64,000 nt of DNA, from assembly GCA_943735955.1 (NCBI GenBank), contig CALSEQ010000033.1, positions 899,001 to 963,000 on the forward strand, given 5' to 3'. The translations under genes and the position numbers were made by a program. This document shows, piece by piece, positions 47,674-62,861 of the stretch. The notes beneath the pieces are model-generated. The model was given only the letters and a program-made list of their open reading frames with translations, was not told where the DNA came from and did not search any database. Source of the stretch: Piscicola geometra (taxonomy: Eukaryota > Annelida > Clitellata > Hirudinida > Piscicolidae). Every line of letters begins with the position of its first letter. Position 1 is the first letter of the stretch.

Positions 47674-50600
47674 CAAATATGCAATATATGCAAATATGCA
47701 ATATATGCAAACATGCAATAAATGTAAATATGCAATACATGTGAATATGCAATATATGTAAAAATGCAATATGTGTAAATATGCAATATATGTAAATATG
47801 CAATATATGTAAATATGCAATGTATGTAAATATGCAATATATGTAAATATGCAATATATATAAATATTCAAATATGCAAATATGCAATATATGCAAATAT
47901 GCTATATATGTAAATATGCAATATATGTAAATATGCAATATATGTAAATATGCAATATATGTAAACATGCAATATATGTAAATATGCAATATATGTAAAT
48001 ATGCAATATATGTAAATATGCAATATATGTAAATATGCAATATATGTAAATATGCAATATATGTAAATACGCAATATATGTAAATATGCAAATATGCAAT
48101 ATATGCAAATATGCAATATATGCAACTATGCAATATATGTAAATATGCAATATATGTAAATATGCAATATATGTAAATATGCAATATATGTAAACATGCA
48201 ATATATGTAAATATGCAAGATATGTAATAATGCAATATACGTAAATATGCAATATATGTAAATATGCAATATATGAAAAGATGCAATATATGTAAATATG
48301 CAAATATACAATATATGCAAATATGCAATATATGCAAATATGCAATACATGTAAATATGCAATATATGTAAATATGCAATATATGTAAATATGCAATATA
48401 TGTAAATATGCAAATATGCAATATATGCAAATATGCAATATATTCAATTATGCAATATATGTAAATATGCAATATATGTAAATATGCAATATATGCAAAT
48501 ATGCAATTTATGGAAATATGCAATATATGTAAATATGCAATATATGCAAATATGCAATTTATGGAAATATGCAATATATGTAAATATGCAATATATGTAA
48601 ATATGCAATATATGTAAATATGCAATATATGTAAATATGCAAAATATGTAAATATGCAATGTATGTAAATATGCAATATATGTAAATATGCAATATATAT
48701 AAATATTCAAATATGCAAATATGCAATATATGCAAATATGCTATATATGTAAATATGCAATATATGTAAATATGCAATATATGTAAATATGCAATATATG
48801 TAAACATGCAATATATGTAAATATGCAATATATGTAAATATGCAATATATGTAAATATGCAATATATGTAAATATGCAATATATGTAAATATGCAATATA
48901 TGTAAATACGCAATATATGTAAATATGCAAATATGCAATATATGCAAATATGCAATATATGCAACTATGCAATATATGTAAATATGCAATATATGTAAAT
49001 ATGCAATATATGTAAATATGCAATATATGTAAACATGCAATATATGTAAATATGCAATATATGTAATAATGCAATATACGTAAATATGCAATATATGTAA
49101 ATATGCAATATATGAAAAGATGCAATATATGTAAATATGCAAATATACAATATATGCAAATATGCAATATATGCAAATATGCAATATATGTAAATATGCA
49201 ATATATGTAAATATGCAATATATGTAAATTTGCAATATATGTAAATATGCAATATATGTAAATATGCAATATATGTAAATATGCAATAAATGTAAATATG
49301 CAATATATGTAAATATGCAATATATGTAAATATGCAATATATGTAAATATGCAAATATGCAATATATGCAAATATGCAATATATGCAAATATGCAATATA
49401 TGTAAATATGCAATTTATGTAAATATGCAATGTATGTAAATATGCAATATATGTAAATATGCAATATATGTAAATATGCAATATATGTAAATATGCAATA
49501 TATGTAAATATGCAATATATGTAAATATGCAATATATGTAAATATGCAATATATAAAAATATGCAATACATGTAAATATGCAAATATGCAATATATGCAA
49601 ATATGCAATATATGCAAATATGCAATATATGTAAATATGCAATATATGTAAATATGCAATATATGTTAATTTGCAATTAATTTAAATATGCAATATATGT
49701 AAATACGCAATTTATGTAAATATGCAATATATGTAAATATGCAATATATGTAAATATGCAATATATGTAAATATGCAATATATGTAAATATGCAATATAT
49801 GTAAATATGCAAATATGCAATATATGCAAATATGCAATATATGCAAATATGCAATATATGTAAATATGCAATTTATGTAAATATGCAATATATGTAAATA
49901 TGCAATATATGTAAATATGCAATATATGTAAATATGCAATATATGTAAATATGCAATATATGCAAATATGCAATATATGTAAATATGCAATATATGTGAA
50001 TATGAAATATATGTAAATATGCAATATATTTAAATATGCAATATATGTAATTATGCAATATATGTAAATATGCAATATATGTAAATATGCAATATATGTG
50101 AATATGCAATACATGTAAATATGCAATATATGCAAATATGCAATATATGCAAATATGCAATATATGCAAATATGCAATAAATGTAAATATTCAATATATG
50201 TAAATATGCAATATATGTAAATATGCAATATATGTAAATATGCAATATATGTAAATATGCAATATATGTAAATATGCAATATATGTAAATATGCAATATA
50301 TGAAAATATGCAATATATGTAAGTATGCAAATATGCAATATATGCAAATATGCAATATATGCAAACATGCAATAAATGTAAATATGCAATACATGTGAAT
50401 ATGCAATATATGTAAAAATGCAATATGTGTAAATATGCAATATATGTAAATATGCAATATATGTAAATATGCAATGTATGTAAATATGCAATATATGTAA
50501 ATATGCAATATATATAAATATTCAAATATGCAAATATGCAATATATGCAAATATGCTATATATGTAAATATGCAATATATGTAAATATGCAATATATGTA

Positions 50601-52774
50601 AATATGCAATATATGTAAACATGCAATATATGTAAATATGCAATATATGTAAATATGCAATATATGTAAATATGCAATATATGTAAATATGCAATATATG
50701 TAAATATGCAATATATGTAAATACGCAATATATGTAAATATGCAAATATGCAATATATGCAAATATGCAATATATGCAACTATGCAATATATGTAAATAT
50801 GCAATATATGTAAATATGCAATATATGTAAATATGCAATATATGTAAACATGCAATATATGTAAATATGCAAGATATGTAATAATGCAATATACGTAAAT
50901 ATGCAATATATGTAAATATGCAATATATGAAAAGATGCAATATATGTAAATATGCAAATATACAATATATGCAAATATGCAATATATGCAAATATGCAAT
51001 ACATGTAAATATGCAATATATGTAAATATGCAATATATGTAAATATGCAATATATGTAAATATGCAAATATGCAATATATGCAAATATGCAATATATTCA
51101 ATTATGCAATATATGTAAATATGCAATATATGTAAATATGCAATATATGCAAATATGCAATTTATGGAAATATGCAATATATGTAAATATGCAATATATG
51201 CAAATATGCAATTTATGGAAATATGCAATATATGTAAATATGCAATATATGTAAATATGCAATATATGTAAATATGCAATATATGTAAATATGCAAAATA
51301 TGTAAATATGCAATGTATGTAAATATGCAATATATGTAAATATGCAATATATATAAATATTCAAATATGCAAATATGCAATATATGCAAATATGCTATAT
51401 ATGTAAATATGCAATATATGTAAATATGCAATATATGTAAATATGCAATATATGTAAACATGCAATATATGTAAATATGCAATATATGTAAATATGCAAT
51501 ATATGTAAATATGCAATATATGTAAATATGCAATATATGTAAATATGCAATATATGTAAATACGCAATATATGTAAATATGCAAATATGCAATATATGCA
51601 AATATGCAATATATGCAACTATGCAATATATGTAAATATGCAATATATGTAAATATGCAATATATGTAAATATGCAATATATGTAAACATGCAATATATG
51701 TAAATATGCAATATATGTAATAATGCAATATACGTAAATATGCAATATATGTAAATATGCAATATATGAAAAGATGCAATATATGTAAATATGCAAATAT
51801 ACAATATATGCAAATATGCAATATATGCAAATATGCAATATATGTAAATATGCAATATATGTAAATATGCAATATATGTAAATTTGCAATATATGTAAAT
51901 ATGCAATATATGTAAATATGCAATATATGTAAATATGCAATAAATGTAAATATGCAATATATGTAAATATGCAATATATGTAAATATGCAATATATGTAA
52001 ATATGCAAATATGCAATATATGCAAATATGCAATATATGCAAATATGCAATATATGTAAATATGCAATTTATGTAAATATGCAATGTATGTAAATATGCA
52101 ATATATGTAAATATGCAATATATGTAAATATGCAATATATGTAAATATGCAATATATGTAAATATGCAATATATGTAAATATGCAATATATGTAAATATG
52201 CAATATATAAAAATATGCAATACATGTAAATATGCAAATATGCAATATATGCAAATATGCAATATATGCAAATATGCAATATATGTAAATATGCAATATA
52301 TGTAAATATGCAATATATGTTAATTTGCAATTAATTTAAATATGCAATATATGTAAATACGCAATTTATGTAAATATGCAATATATGTAAATATGCAATA
52401 TATGTAAATATGCAATATATGTAAATATGCAATATATGTAAATATGCAATATATGTAAATATGCAAATATGCAATATATGCAAATATGCAATATATGCAA
52501 ATATGCAATATATGTAAATATGCAATTTATGTAAATATGCAATATATGTAAATATGCAATATATGTAAATATGCAATATATGTAAATATGCAATATATGT
52601 AAATATGCAATATATGCAAATATGCAATATATGTAAATATGCAATATATGTGAATATGAAATATATGTAAATATGCAATATATTTAAATATGCAATATAT
52701 GTAATTATGCAATATATGTAAATATGCAATATATGTAAATATGCAATATATGTGAATATGCAATACATGTAAAT
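47466..52774 (+). repeat. 2,654-bp tandem duplication (two copies of block G)
   Basis: Markers repeat at exactly 2,654 bp: CAATAAATGTAAATATTC at 47521 and 50175, TTAATTTAAA at 49677 and 52331. Translating the open strand gives 379 residues (47,537-48,676 and 50,191-51,330) and 311 residues (48,741-49,676 and 51,395-52,330) with no difference that I see. The junction lies near 50,120. Both copies match block G at 9,066 and 11,720 bp distance for the shared part. Near identity over kilobases implies a very recent event, or a local assembly duplication. Confidence 0.88.
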
Positions 52775-55700
52775 ATGCAATATATGTGAATATGCAATAT
52801 ATGTAAATATGCAATAGATGTAAATATGCAAATATGCAATTTATGTAAATATGCAAAATATGTAAATATGCAATACATGTAAATATGCAATATATGTAAA
52901 TATGCAATATATGTGAATATGCAATATATGTAAATATGAAAAAATGCAATATATGCAAATATGCAATATATGCAAATATGCAATATATGTAAATATGCAA
53001 TATATGTAAATATGCAATATATGTGAATATGCAATATATGCAAATATGCAATTTATGTAAATATGCAATATATGTAAATATGCGATATATGTAAATATGC
53101 AATATATGTAAATATGCAATATATGTAAATATGCAAAACATGTAAATATGCAATATATGTAAATATGCAATATATGTAAATATGCAATATATATAAATAT
53201 GCAAATATGCAAATATGCAATATATGCAAATATGCAATATATGTAAATATGCAATATATGTAAATATGCAATAAATGTAAATATGCAATATATGTAAATA
53301 TGCAATATATGTAAATATGCAATATATGTAAATATGCAAATATGCAATATATGCAAATATGCAATATATGCAAATATGCAATATATGTAAATAGGCAAAT
53401 ATGCAATATGTGCAAATATGCAATATATGCAAATATGCAATATATGTAAATATGCAATATATGTAAATATGCAATATATGTAAATATGCAATATATGTAA
53501 ATAAGCAATATATGTAAATATGCAATATATGTAAATATGCAATATATGTAAATATGCAATATATGTAAATATGCAATATATGTAAATATGCAATATATGT
53601 AAATATGCAATATATGTAAACATGCAATATATGTAAATATGCAATATATGTAAATATGCACTATATGTAAATATGCAAATATGAAATATATGCAAATATA
53701 CAATATATGCAAATATGCAATATATGTAAATATGCAATATATGTAAATATGCAATATATGTAAATATGCAATATATGTAAATATGCAATATATGTAAATA
53801 TGCAATATATGTAAATATGCAATATATGTAAATATGCAATATATGTAAATATGCAATATATGTAAATATGCAATATATGTAAATATGCAATATATGTAAA
53901 TATGCAATATATGTTAATATGCAATATATGTAAATATGCAAATAGGCAATATATGCAAATATGCAATATATGCAAATATGCAATATATGTAAATATGCAA
54001 TATATGTAAATATGCAATATATGTAAATATGCAATATAAGTGAATATGCAATATATGTAAATATGCAATGTATGTAAATATGATATATGTAAATATGCAA
54101 TATATGTAAATATGCAATATATGTAAATATGCAATTTATGTAAACATGCAAATATGCAATATATGCAAATATGCAATATATGCAAATATGCAATATATGT
54201 AAATATGCAATATATGTAAATATGCAATATATGTGAATATGCAATATATGTAAATATGCAATATATGTAAATATGCAATATATGTAAATATGCAATAAAT
54301 GTAAATATGCAATATATGTAAATATGCAATATATGTAAATATGCAATGTATGTAAATATGCAATATATGTAAATATGCAATATATGTAAATATGCAATAT
54401 ATGTAAATATGCAATATATGTAAATCTGCAAATATGCAATATATGCAAATATGCAATATATGCAAATATGCAATATATGTAAATATGCAATGTATGTAAA
54501 TATGCAATATATGTAAATATGCAATATATGTAAATATGCAATATATGTAAATATGCAATAAATGTAAATATGCAATATATGTAAATATGCAATATATGTA
54601 AATATGCAATGTATGTAAATATGCAACATATGTAAATATGCAATAGATGTAAATATGCAAATATGCAATTTATGTAAATATGCAAAATATGTAAATATGC
54701 AATACATGTAAATATGCAATATATGTAAATATGCAATATATGTGAATATGCAATATATGTAAATATGAAAAAATGCAATATATGCAAATATGCAATATAT
54801 GCAAATATGCAATATATGTAAATATGCAATATATGTAAATATGCAATATATGTGAATATGCAATATATGCAAATATGCAATTTATGTAAATATGCAATAT
54901 ATGTAAATATGCGATATATGTAAATATGCAATATATGTAAATATGCAATATATGTAAATATGCAAAACATGTAAATATGCAATATATGTAAATATGCAAT
55001 ATATGTAAATATGCAATATATATAAATATGCAAATATGCAAATATGCAATATATGCAAATATGCAATATATGTAAATATGCAATATATGTAAATATGCAA
55101 TAAATGTAAATATGCAATATATGTAAATATGCAATATATGTAAATATGCAATATATGTAAATATGCAAATATGCAATATATGCAAATATGCAATATATGC
55201 AAATATGCAATATATGTAAATAGGCAAATATGCAATATGTGCAAATATGCAATATATGCAAATATGCAATATATGTAAATATGCAATATATGTAAATATG
55301 CAATATATGTAAATATGCAATATATGTAAATAAGCAATATATGTAAATATGCAATATATGTAAATATGCAATATATGTAAATATGCAATATATGTAAATA
55401 TGCAATATATGTAAATATGCAATATATGTAAATATGCAATATATGTAAACATGCAATATATGTAAATATGCAATATATGTAAATATGCACTATATGTAAA
55501 TATGCAAATATGAAATATATGCAAATATACAATATATGCAAATATGCAATATATGTAAATATGCAATATATGTAAATATGCAATATATGTAAATATGCAA
55601 TATATGTAAATATGCAATATATGTAAATATGCAATATATGTAAATATGCAATATATGTAAATATGCAATATATGTAAATATGCAATATATGTAAATATGC

Positions 55701-57940
55701 AATATATGTAAATATGCAATATATGTAAATATGCAATATATGTTAATATGCAATATATGTAAATATGCAAATAGGCAATATATGCAAATATGCAATATAT
55801 GCAAATATGCAATATATGTAAATATGCAATATATGTAAATATGCAATATATGTAAATATGCAATATAAGTGAATATGCAATATATGTAAATATGCAATGT
55901 ATGTAAATATGATATATGTAAATATGCAATATATGTAAATATGCAATATATGTAAATATGCAATTTATGTAAACATGCAAATATGCAATATATGCAAATA
56001 TGCAATATATGCAAATATGCAATATATGTAAATATGCAATATATGTAAATATGCAATATATGTGAATATGCAATATATGTAAATATGCAATATATGTAAA
56101 TATGCAATATATGTAAATATGCAATAAATGTAAATATGCAATATATGTAAATATGCAATATATGTAAATATGCAATGTATGTAAATATGCAATATATGTA
56201 AATATGCAATATATGTAAATATGCAATATATGTAAATATGCAATATATGTAAATATGCAATATATGTAAATCTGCAAATATGCAATATATGCAAATATGC
56301 AATATATGCAAATATGCAATATATGTAAATATGCAATGTATGTAAATATGCAATATATGTAAATATGCAATATATGTAAATATGCAATATATGTAAATAT
56401 GCAATAAATGTAAATATGCAATATATGTAAATATGCAATATATGTAAATATGCAATGTATGTAAATATGCAATATATGTAAATATGCAATATATGTAAAT
56501 ATGCAATATATGTAAATATGCAATATATGTAAATATGCAATATATGTAAATATGCAATATATGTAAATAGGCAATATATGTAAATATGCAATATATGTAA
56601 ATATGCAATATATGTAAATATGCAATATATGTAAATATGCAATATATGAAAATATGCAATATATGTAAATATGCAAATATGCAATATATGCAAATATGCA
56701 ATATATGCAAACATGCAATATATGTAAATATGCAATATATGTAAATATGCAATATATGTAAATATGCAATACATGTAAAGATGCAATATATGTAAATAAG
56801 CAATATATGTAAATATGCAATATATGTAAATATGCAATATATGTAAATATGCAATATATGTAAATATGCAATATATGTAAATATGCAATATATGTAAATA
56901 TGCAAATATGCAATATATGCAAATATGCAATATATGCAAATATGCAATATATGTAAGTATGCAATATATGTAAATATGCAATATATGTAAATATGCAATA
57001 AATATAAATATGCAATATATGTAAATATGCAATATATGAAAATATGCAATATATGTAAATATGCAAATATGCAAATATGCAATATATGCAAATATGCAAT
57101 ATATGTAAATATGCAATATTTGTAAATATGCAATAAATGTAAATATGCAATATATGTAAATATGCAATATATGTAAATATGCAATATATGTAAATATGCA
57201 ATATATGTAAATATGCAATATATGTAAATATGCAATATATGTAAATATGTAATATATGTAAATATGCAATATATGTAAATATGCAAATATGCAATATATG
57301 CAAATATGCAATATATGCAAATATGCAATATATGCAAATATGCAATAAATGTAAATATGCAATATATGTAAATATGCAATATATGTAAATATGCAATATA
57401 TGTAAATATGCAATATATGTAAATATGCAATATATGTAAATATGCAATATATGTAAATATGCAATATATGAAAATATGCAATATATGTAAGTATGCAAAT
57501 ATGCAATATATGCAAATATGCAATATATGCAAACATGCAATAAATGTAAATATGCAATACATGTGAATATGCAATATATGTAAAAATGCAATATGTGTAA
57601 ATATGCAATATATGTAAATATGCAATATATGTAAATATGCAATATATGTAAATATGCAATATATGTAAATATGCAATATATGTAAATATGCAATATATGT
57701 AAATATGCAAATATGCAATATATGCAAATATGCAATATATGCAAATATGCAATATATGTAAATATGCAATTTATCAAAATATGCAATATATGTAAATATG
57801 CAATATATGTAAATATGCAATATATGTAAATATGCAATATATGTAAATATGCAATGAATGTAAATATGCAATATATGTAAATATGCAATATATGTAAATA
57901 TGTAATATATGTAAATATGCAATATATGTAAATATGCAAA
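52775..57940 (+). repeat. Second copy of block H, about 1.2 kb shorter
   Basis: The left part matches block H at +11,720 (CA-loss unit 42361 to 54081) and the right part at +10,475 (45435 to 55910; 595 residues at 45,490-47,277 and 55,965-57,752 with one visible change). The offset falls by 1,245 bp between the two, and the middle CA-loss marker of block H (43572) has no counterpart here. One roughly 1.2-kb repeat was therefore lost here or gained in block H. Confidence 0.85.
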
Positions 57941-58360
57941 TATGCAATATATGCAAATATGCAATATATGCAAATATGCAATATATGCAAATATGCAATA
58001 AATGTAAATATTCAATATATGTAAATATGCAATATATGTAAATATGCAATATATGTAAATATGCAATATATGTAAATATGCAATATATGTAAATATGCAA
58101 TATATGTAAATATGCAATATATGAAAATATGCAATATATGTAAGTATGCAAATATGCAATATATGCAAATATGCAATATATGCAAACATGCAATAAATGT
58201 AAATATGCAATACATGTGAATATGCAATATATGTAAAAATGCAATATGTGTAAATATGCAATATATGTAAATATGCAATATATGTAAATATGCAATATAT
58301 GTAAATATGCAATATATGTAAATATGCAATATATGTAAATATGCATTATATGTAAATATG
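57072..58360 (+). repeat. Second run of regular 212-bp higher-order repeats
   Basis: Half-units begin at 57072, 57284, 57496, 57708, 57937, 58149 and 58361: steps 212, 212, 212, 229, 212, 212. The first six positions equal those at 46,597-47,674 plus 10,475, so this run was copied as a unit. The last period extends into the next block. Confidence 0.9.
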
Positions 58361-59600
58361 CAAATATGCAATATATGCAAATATGCAATATATGCAAATA
58401 TGCAATATATGTAAATATGCAATTTATGTAAATATGCAATATATGTAAATATGCAATATATGTAAATATGCAATATATGTAAATATGCAATATATGTAAA
58501 TATGCAATGAATGTAAATATGCAATATATGTAAATATGCAATATATGTAAATATGCAATATATGTAAATATGCAATATATGTAAATATGCAATAAATGTT
58601 AATATGCAATATATGTAAATATGCAATATATGAAAATATGCAATATATGTAAATAAGCAAATATGCAAATATGAAATATATGCAAATATGCAATATATGC
58701 AAATATGCAATATATGTAAATATGCAATATATGTAAATATGCAATATATATAAATATGCAATATATGTAAATATGCAATATATGTAAATATGCAATATAT
58801 GTAAATATGCAATATATGTAAATATGCAATATATGTAAATATGCAATGAATGTAAATATGCAATATATGTAAATATGCAATATATGTAAATATGTAATAT
58901 ATGTAAATATGCAATATATGTAAATATGCAAATATGCAATATATGCAAATATGCAATATATGCAAATATGCAATATATGCAAATATGCAATAAATGTAAA
59001 TATTCAATATATGTAAATATGCAATATATGTAAATATGCAATATATGTAAATATGCAATATATGTAAATATGCAATATATGTAAATATGCAATATATGTA
59101 AATATGCAATATATGAAAATATGCAATATATGTAAGTATGCAAATATGCAATATATGCAAATATGCAATATATGCAAACATGCAATAAATGTAAATATGC
59201 AATACATGTGAATATGCAATATATGTAAAAATGCAATATGTGTAAATATGCAATATATGTAAATATGCAATATATGTAAATATGCAATATATGTAAATAT
59301 GCAATATATGTAAATATGCAATATATGTAAATATGCATTATATGTAAATATGCAAATATGCAATATATGCAAATATGCAATATATGCAAATATGCAATAT
59401 ATGTAAATATGCAATTTATGTAAATATGCAATATATGTAAATATGCAATATATGTAAATATGCAATATATGTAAATATGCAATATATGTAAATATGCAAT
59501 GAATGTAAATATGCAATATATGTAAATATGCAATATATGTAAATATGCAATATATGTAAATATGCAATATATGTAAATATGCAATAAATGTTAATATGCA
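57500..59600 (+). repeat. 992-bp tandem duplication
   Basis: The rare unit GCAATGAATG lies at 57851, 58504, 58843 and 59496. The pairs 57851/58843 and 58504/59496 are both 992 bp apart, and the inner steps are 653, 339 and 653. The first lies 10,475 bp from its match at 47376. Boundaries are approximate and overlap the right edge of the copied block H. Confidence 0.8.
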
Positions 59601-59859
59601 ATATATGTAAATATGCAATATATGAAAATATGCAATATATGTAAATAAGCAAATATGCAAATATGCAATATATGCAAATATGCAATATATGCAAATATGC
59701 AATATATGTAAATATGCAATATATGTAAATATGCAATATATATAAATATGCAATATATGTAAATATGCAATATATGTAAATATGCAATATATGTAAATAT
59801 GCAATATATGTAAATATGCAATATATGTAAATATGCAATATATGAAAATATGCAAATAT

Positions 59860-62800
59860 GCAATATATGCAAATATGCAATATATGCAAACATGCAATAT
59901 ATGTAAATATGCAATATATGTAAATATGCAATATATGTAAATATGCAATATGTGTAAATATGCAATATATGTAAATATGCAATATATGTAAATATGCAAT
60001 ATATGTAAATATGCAATATATGTAAATATGCAATATATGTAAATATGCAATACATGTAAATATGCAAATATGCAATATATGCAAATATGCAATATATGCA
60101 AATATGCAATATATGTAAATATGCAATATATGCAAATATGCAATATATGTAAATATGCAATATATGTAAATATGCAATATATGTAAATATGCAATATATG
60201 TAAATATGCAATATATGTAAATATGCAATATATGTAAATATGCAATATATGTAAATATGCAATATATGTAAATATGCAATATATGTAAATATGCAATATT
60301 TGTAAATATGCAATATCTGTAAATATGCAATATATGTAAATATGCAATATATGTAAATATGCAAATATGCAATATATGCAAATATGCAATATATGCAAAT
60401 ATTCAATATATGTAAATATGCAAATATGCAAAATATGCAAATGTGCAATATATGCAAATATGCAATATATGTAAATATGCAATATATGTAAATATGCAAA
60501 ATATGTAAATATGCAATATATGTAAATATGCAATATATGTAACTATGCAATATATGTAAATATGCAATATATGTAAATATGCAATATATGTAAATATGCA
60601 ATATATGTAAATATGCAATATATGTAAATATGCAATATATGTAAATATGCAATATATGTAAATATGCAATATATGTAAATATGCAATATATGTAAATATG
60701 CAATATATGTAAATATGCAATATATGTAAATATGCAATTATGAAATTTATGCAAATATACAATATATGCAAATATGCAATCTATGTAAATATGCATAATA
60801 TGTAAATATGCAATATATGTAAATATGCAATATATGTAAATATGCAATATATGTAAATATGCAATATATGTAAATATGCAATATATGTAAATATGCAATA
60901 TATGTAAATATGCAATATATGTAAATATGTAATATATGTAAATATGCAATATATGTAAATATGCAAATATGCAATATATGCAAATATGCAATATATGCAA
61001 ATATGCAATATATGCAATGATGCAATATATGTAAATATGCAATATATGTAAATATGCAATATATGTAAATATGCAATATATGTAAATATGCAATATATGT
61101 AAATATGCAATATATGTAAATATGCAATATATGTAAATATGCAATATATGTAAATATGCAATATATGAAAATATGCAATATATGTAAATATGCAAATATG
61201 CAATATATGCAAATATGCAATATATGCAAACATGTATTAAATGTAAATATGCAATACATGTAAATATGCAATATATGTAAATATGCAATATGTGTAAATA
61301 TGCAATATATGTGAATATGCAATATATGTAAATATGCAATATATGTAAATATGCAAAAATGCAATATATGCAAATATGCAATATATGCAAACATGCAATA
61401 TATGTAAATATGCAATATATGTAAATATGCAATATATGTAAATATGCAATATGTGTAAATATGCAATATATGTAAATATGCAATATATGTAAATATGCAA
61501 TATATGTAAATATGCAATATATGTAAATATGCAATATATGTAAATATGCAATACATGTAAATATGCAAATATGCAATATATGCAAATATGCAATATATGC
61601 AAATATGCAATATATGTAAATATGCAATATATGCAAATATGCAATATATGTAAATATGCAATATATGTAAATATGCAATATATGTAAATATGCAATATAT
61701 GTAAATATGCAATATATGTAAATATGCAATATATGTAAATATGCAATATATGTAAATATGCAATATATGTAAATATGCAATATATGTAAATATGCAATAT
61801 TTGTAAATATGCAATATCTGTAAATATGCAATATATGTAAATATGCAATATATGTAAATATGCAAATATGCAATATATGCAAATATGCAATATATGCAAA
61901 TATTCAATATATGTAAATATGCAAATATGCAAAATATGCAAATGTGCAATATATGCAAATATGCAATATATGTAAATATGCAATATATGTAAATATGCAA
62001 AATATGTAAATATGCAATATATGTAAATATGCAATATATGTAACTATGCAATATATGTAAATATGCAATATATGTAAATATGCAATATATGTAAATATGC
62101 AATATATGTAAATATGCAATATATGTAAATATGCAATATATGTAAATATGCAATATATGTAAATATGCAATATATGTAAATATGCAATATATGTAAATAT
62201 GCAATATATGTAAATATGCAATATATGTAAATATGCAATTATGAAATTTATGCAAATATACAATATATGCAAATATGCAATCTATGTAAATATGCATAAT
62301 ATGTAAATATGCAATATATGTAAATATGCAATATATGTAAATATGCAATATATGTAAATATGCAATATATGTAAATATGCAATATATGTAAATATGCAAT
62401 ATATGTAAATATGCAATATATGTAAATATGTAATATATGTAAATATGCAATATATGTAAATATGCAAATATGCAATATATGCAAATATGCAATATATGCA
62501 AATATGCAATATATGCAATGATGCAATATATGTAAATATGCAATATATGTAAATATGCAATATATGTAAATATGCAATATATGTAAATATGCAATATATG
62601 TAAATATGCAATATATGTAAATATGCAATATATGTAAATATGCAATATATGTAAATATGCAATATATGAAAATATGCAATATATGTAAATATGCAAATAT
62701 GCAATATATGCAAATATGCAATATATGCAAACATGTATTAAATGTAAATATGCAATACATGTAAATATGCAATATATGTAAATATGCAATATGTGTAAAT

Positions 62801-62861
62801 ATGCAATATATGTAAATATGCAATATATGTAAATATGCAATATATGTAAATATGCAATATA
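59860..62861 (+). repeat. 1,501-bp tandem duplication, near-identical copies
   Basis: Four markers repeat at exactly 1,501 bp: CATGCAAT in a CAAACATG unit at 59891 and 61392, TATGCAATTA at 60731 and 62232, the GCATAATATG unit near 60793 and 62294, and CATGTATTAA at 61231 and 62732. Open-strand stretches of 122 and 150 residues show no change between copies. The left edge is near 59,860, where GCAAATATG differs from GCAAAAATG at 61,35x. The right edge is blurred by three extra N units in the second copy. Confidence 0.9.

Noticed and set aside
47466..52774. Assembly artefact as the sole explanation for near-identical duplications.
   Set aside because: Not excluded, but set aside as the main reading: other duplications in the window show graded divergence and whole-unit indels, which fits real array evolution. 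Only spanning reads can decide for this pair.
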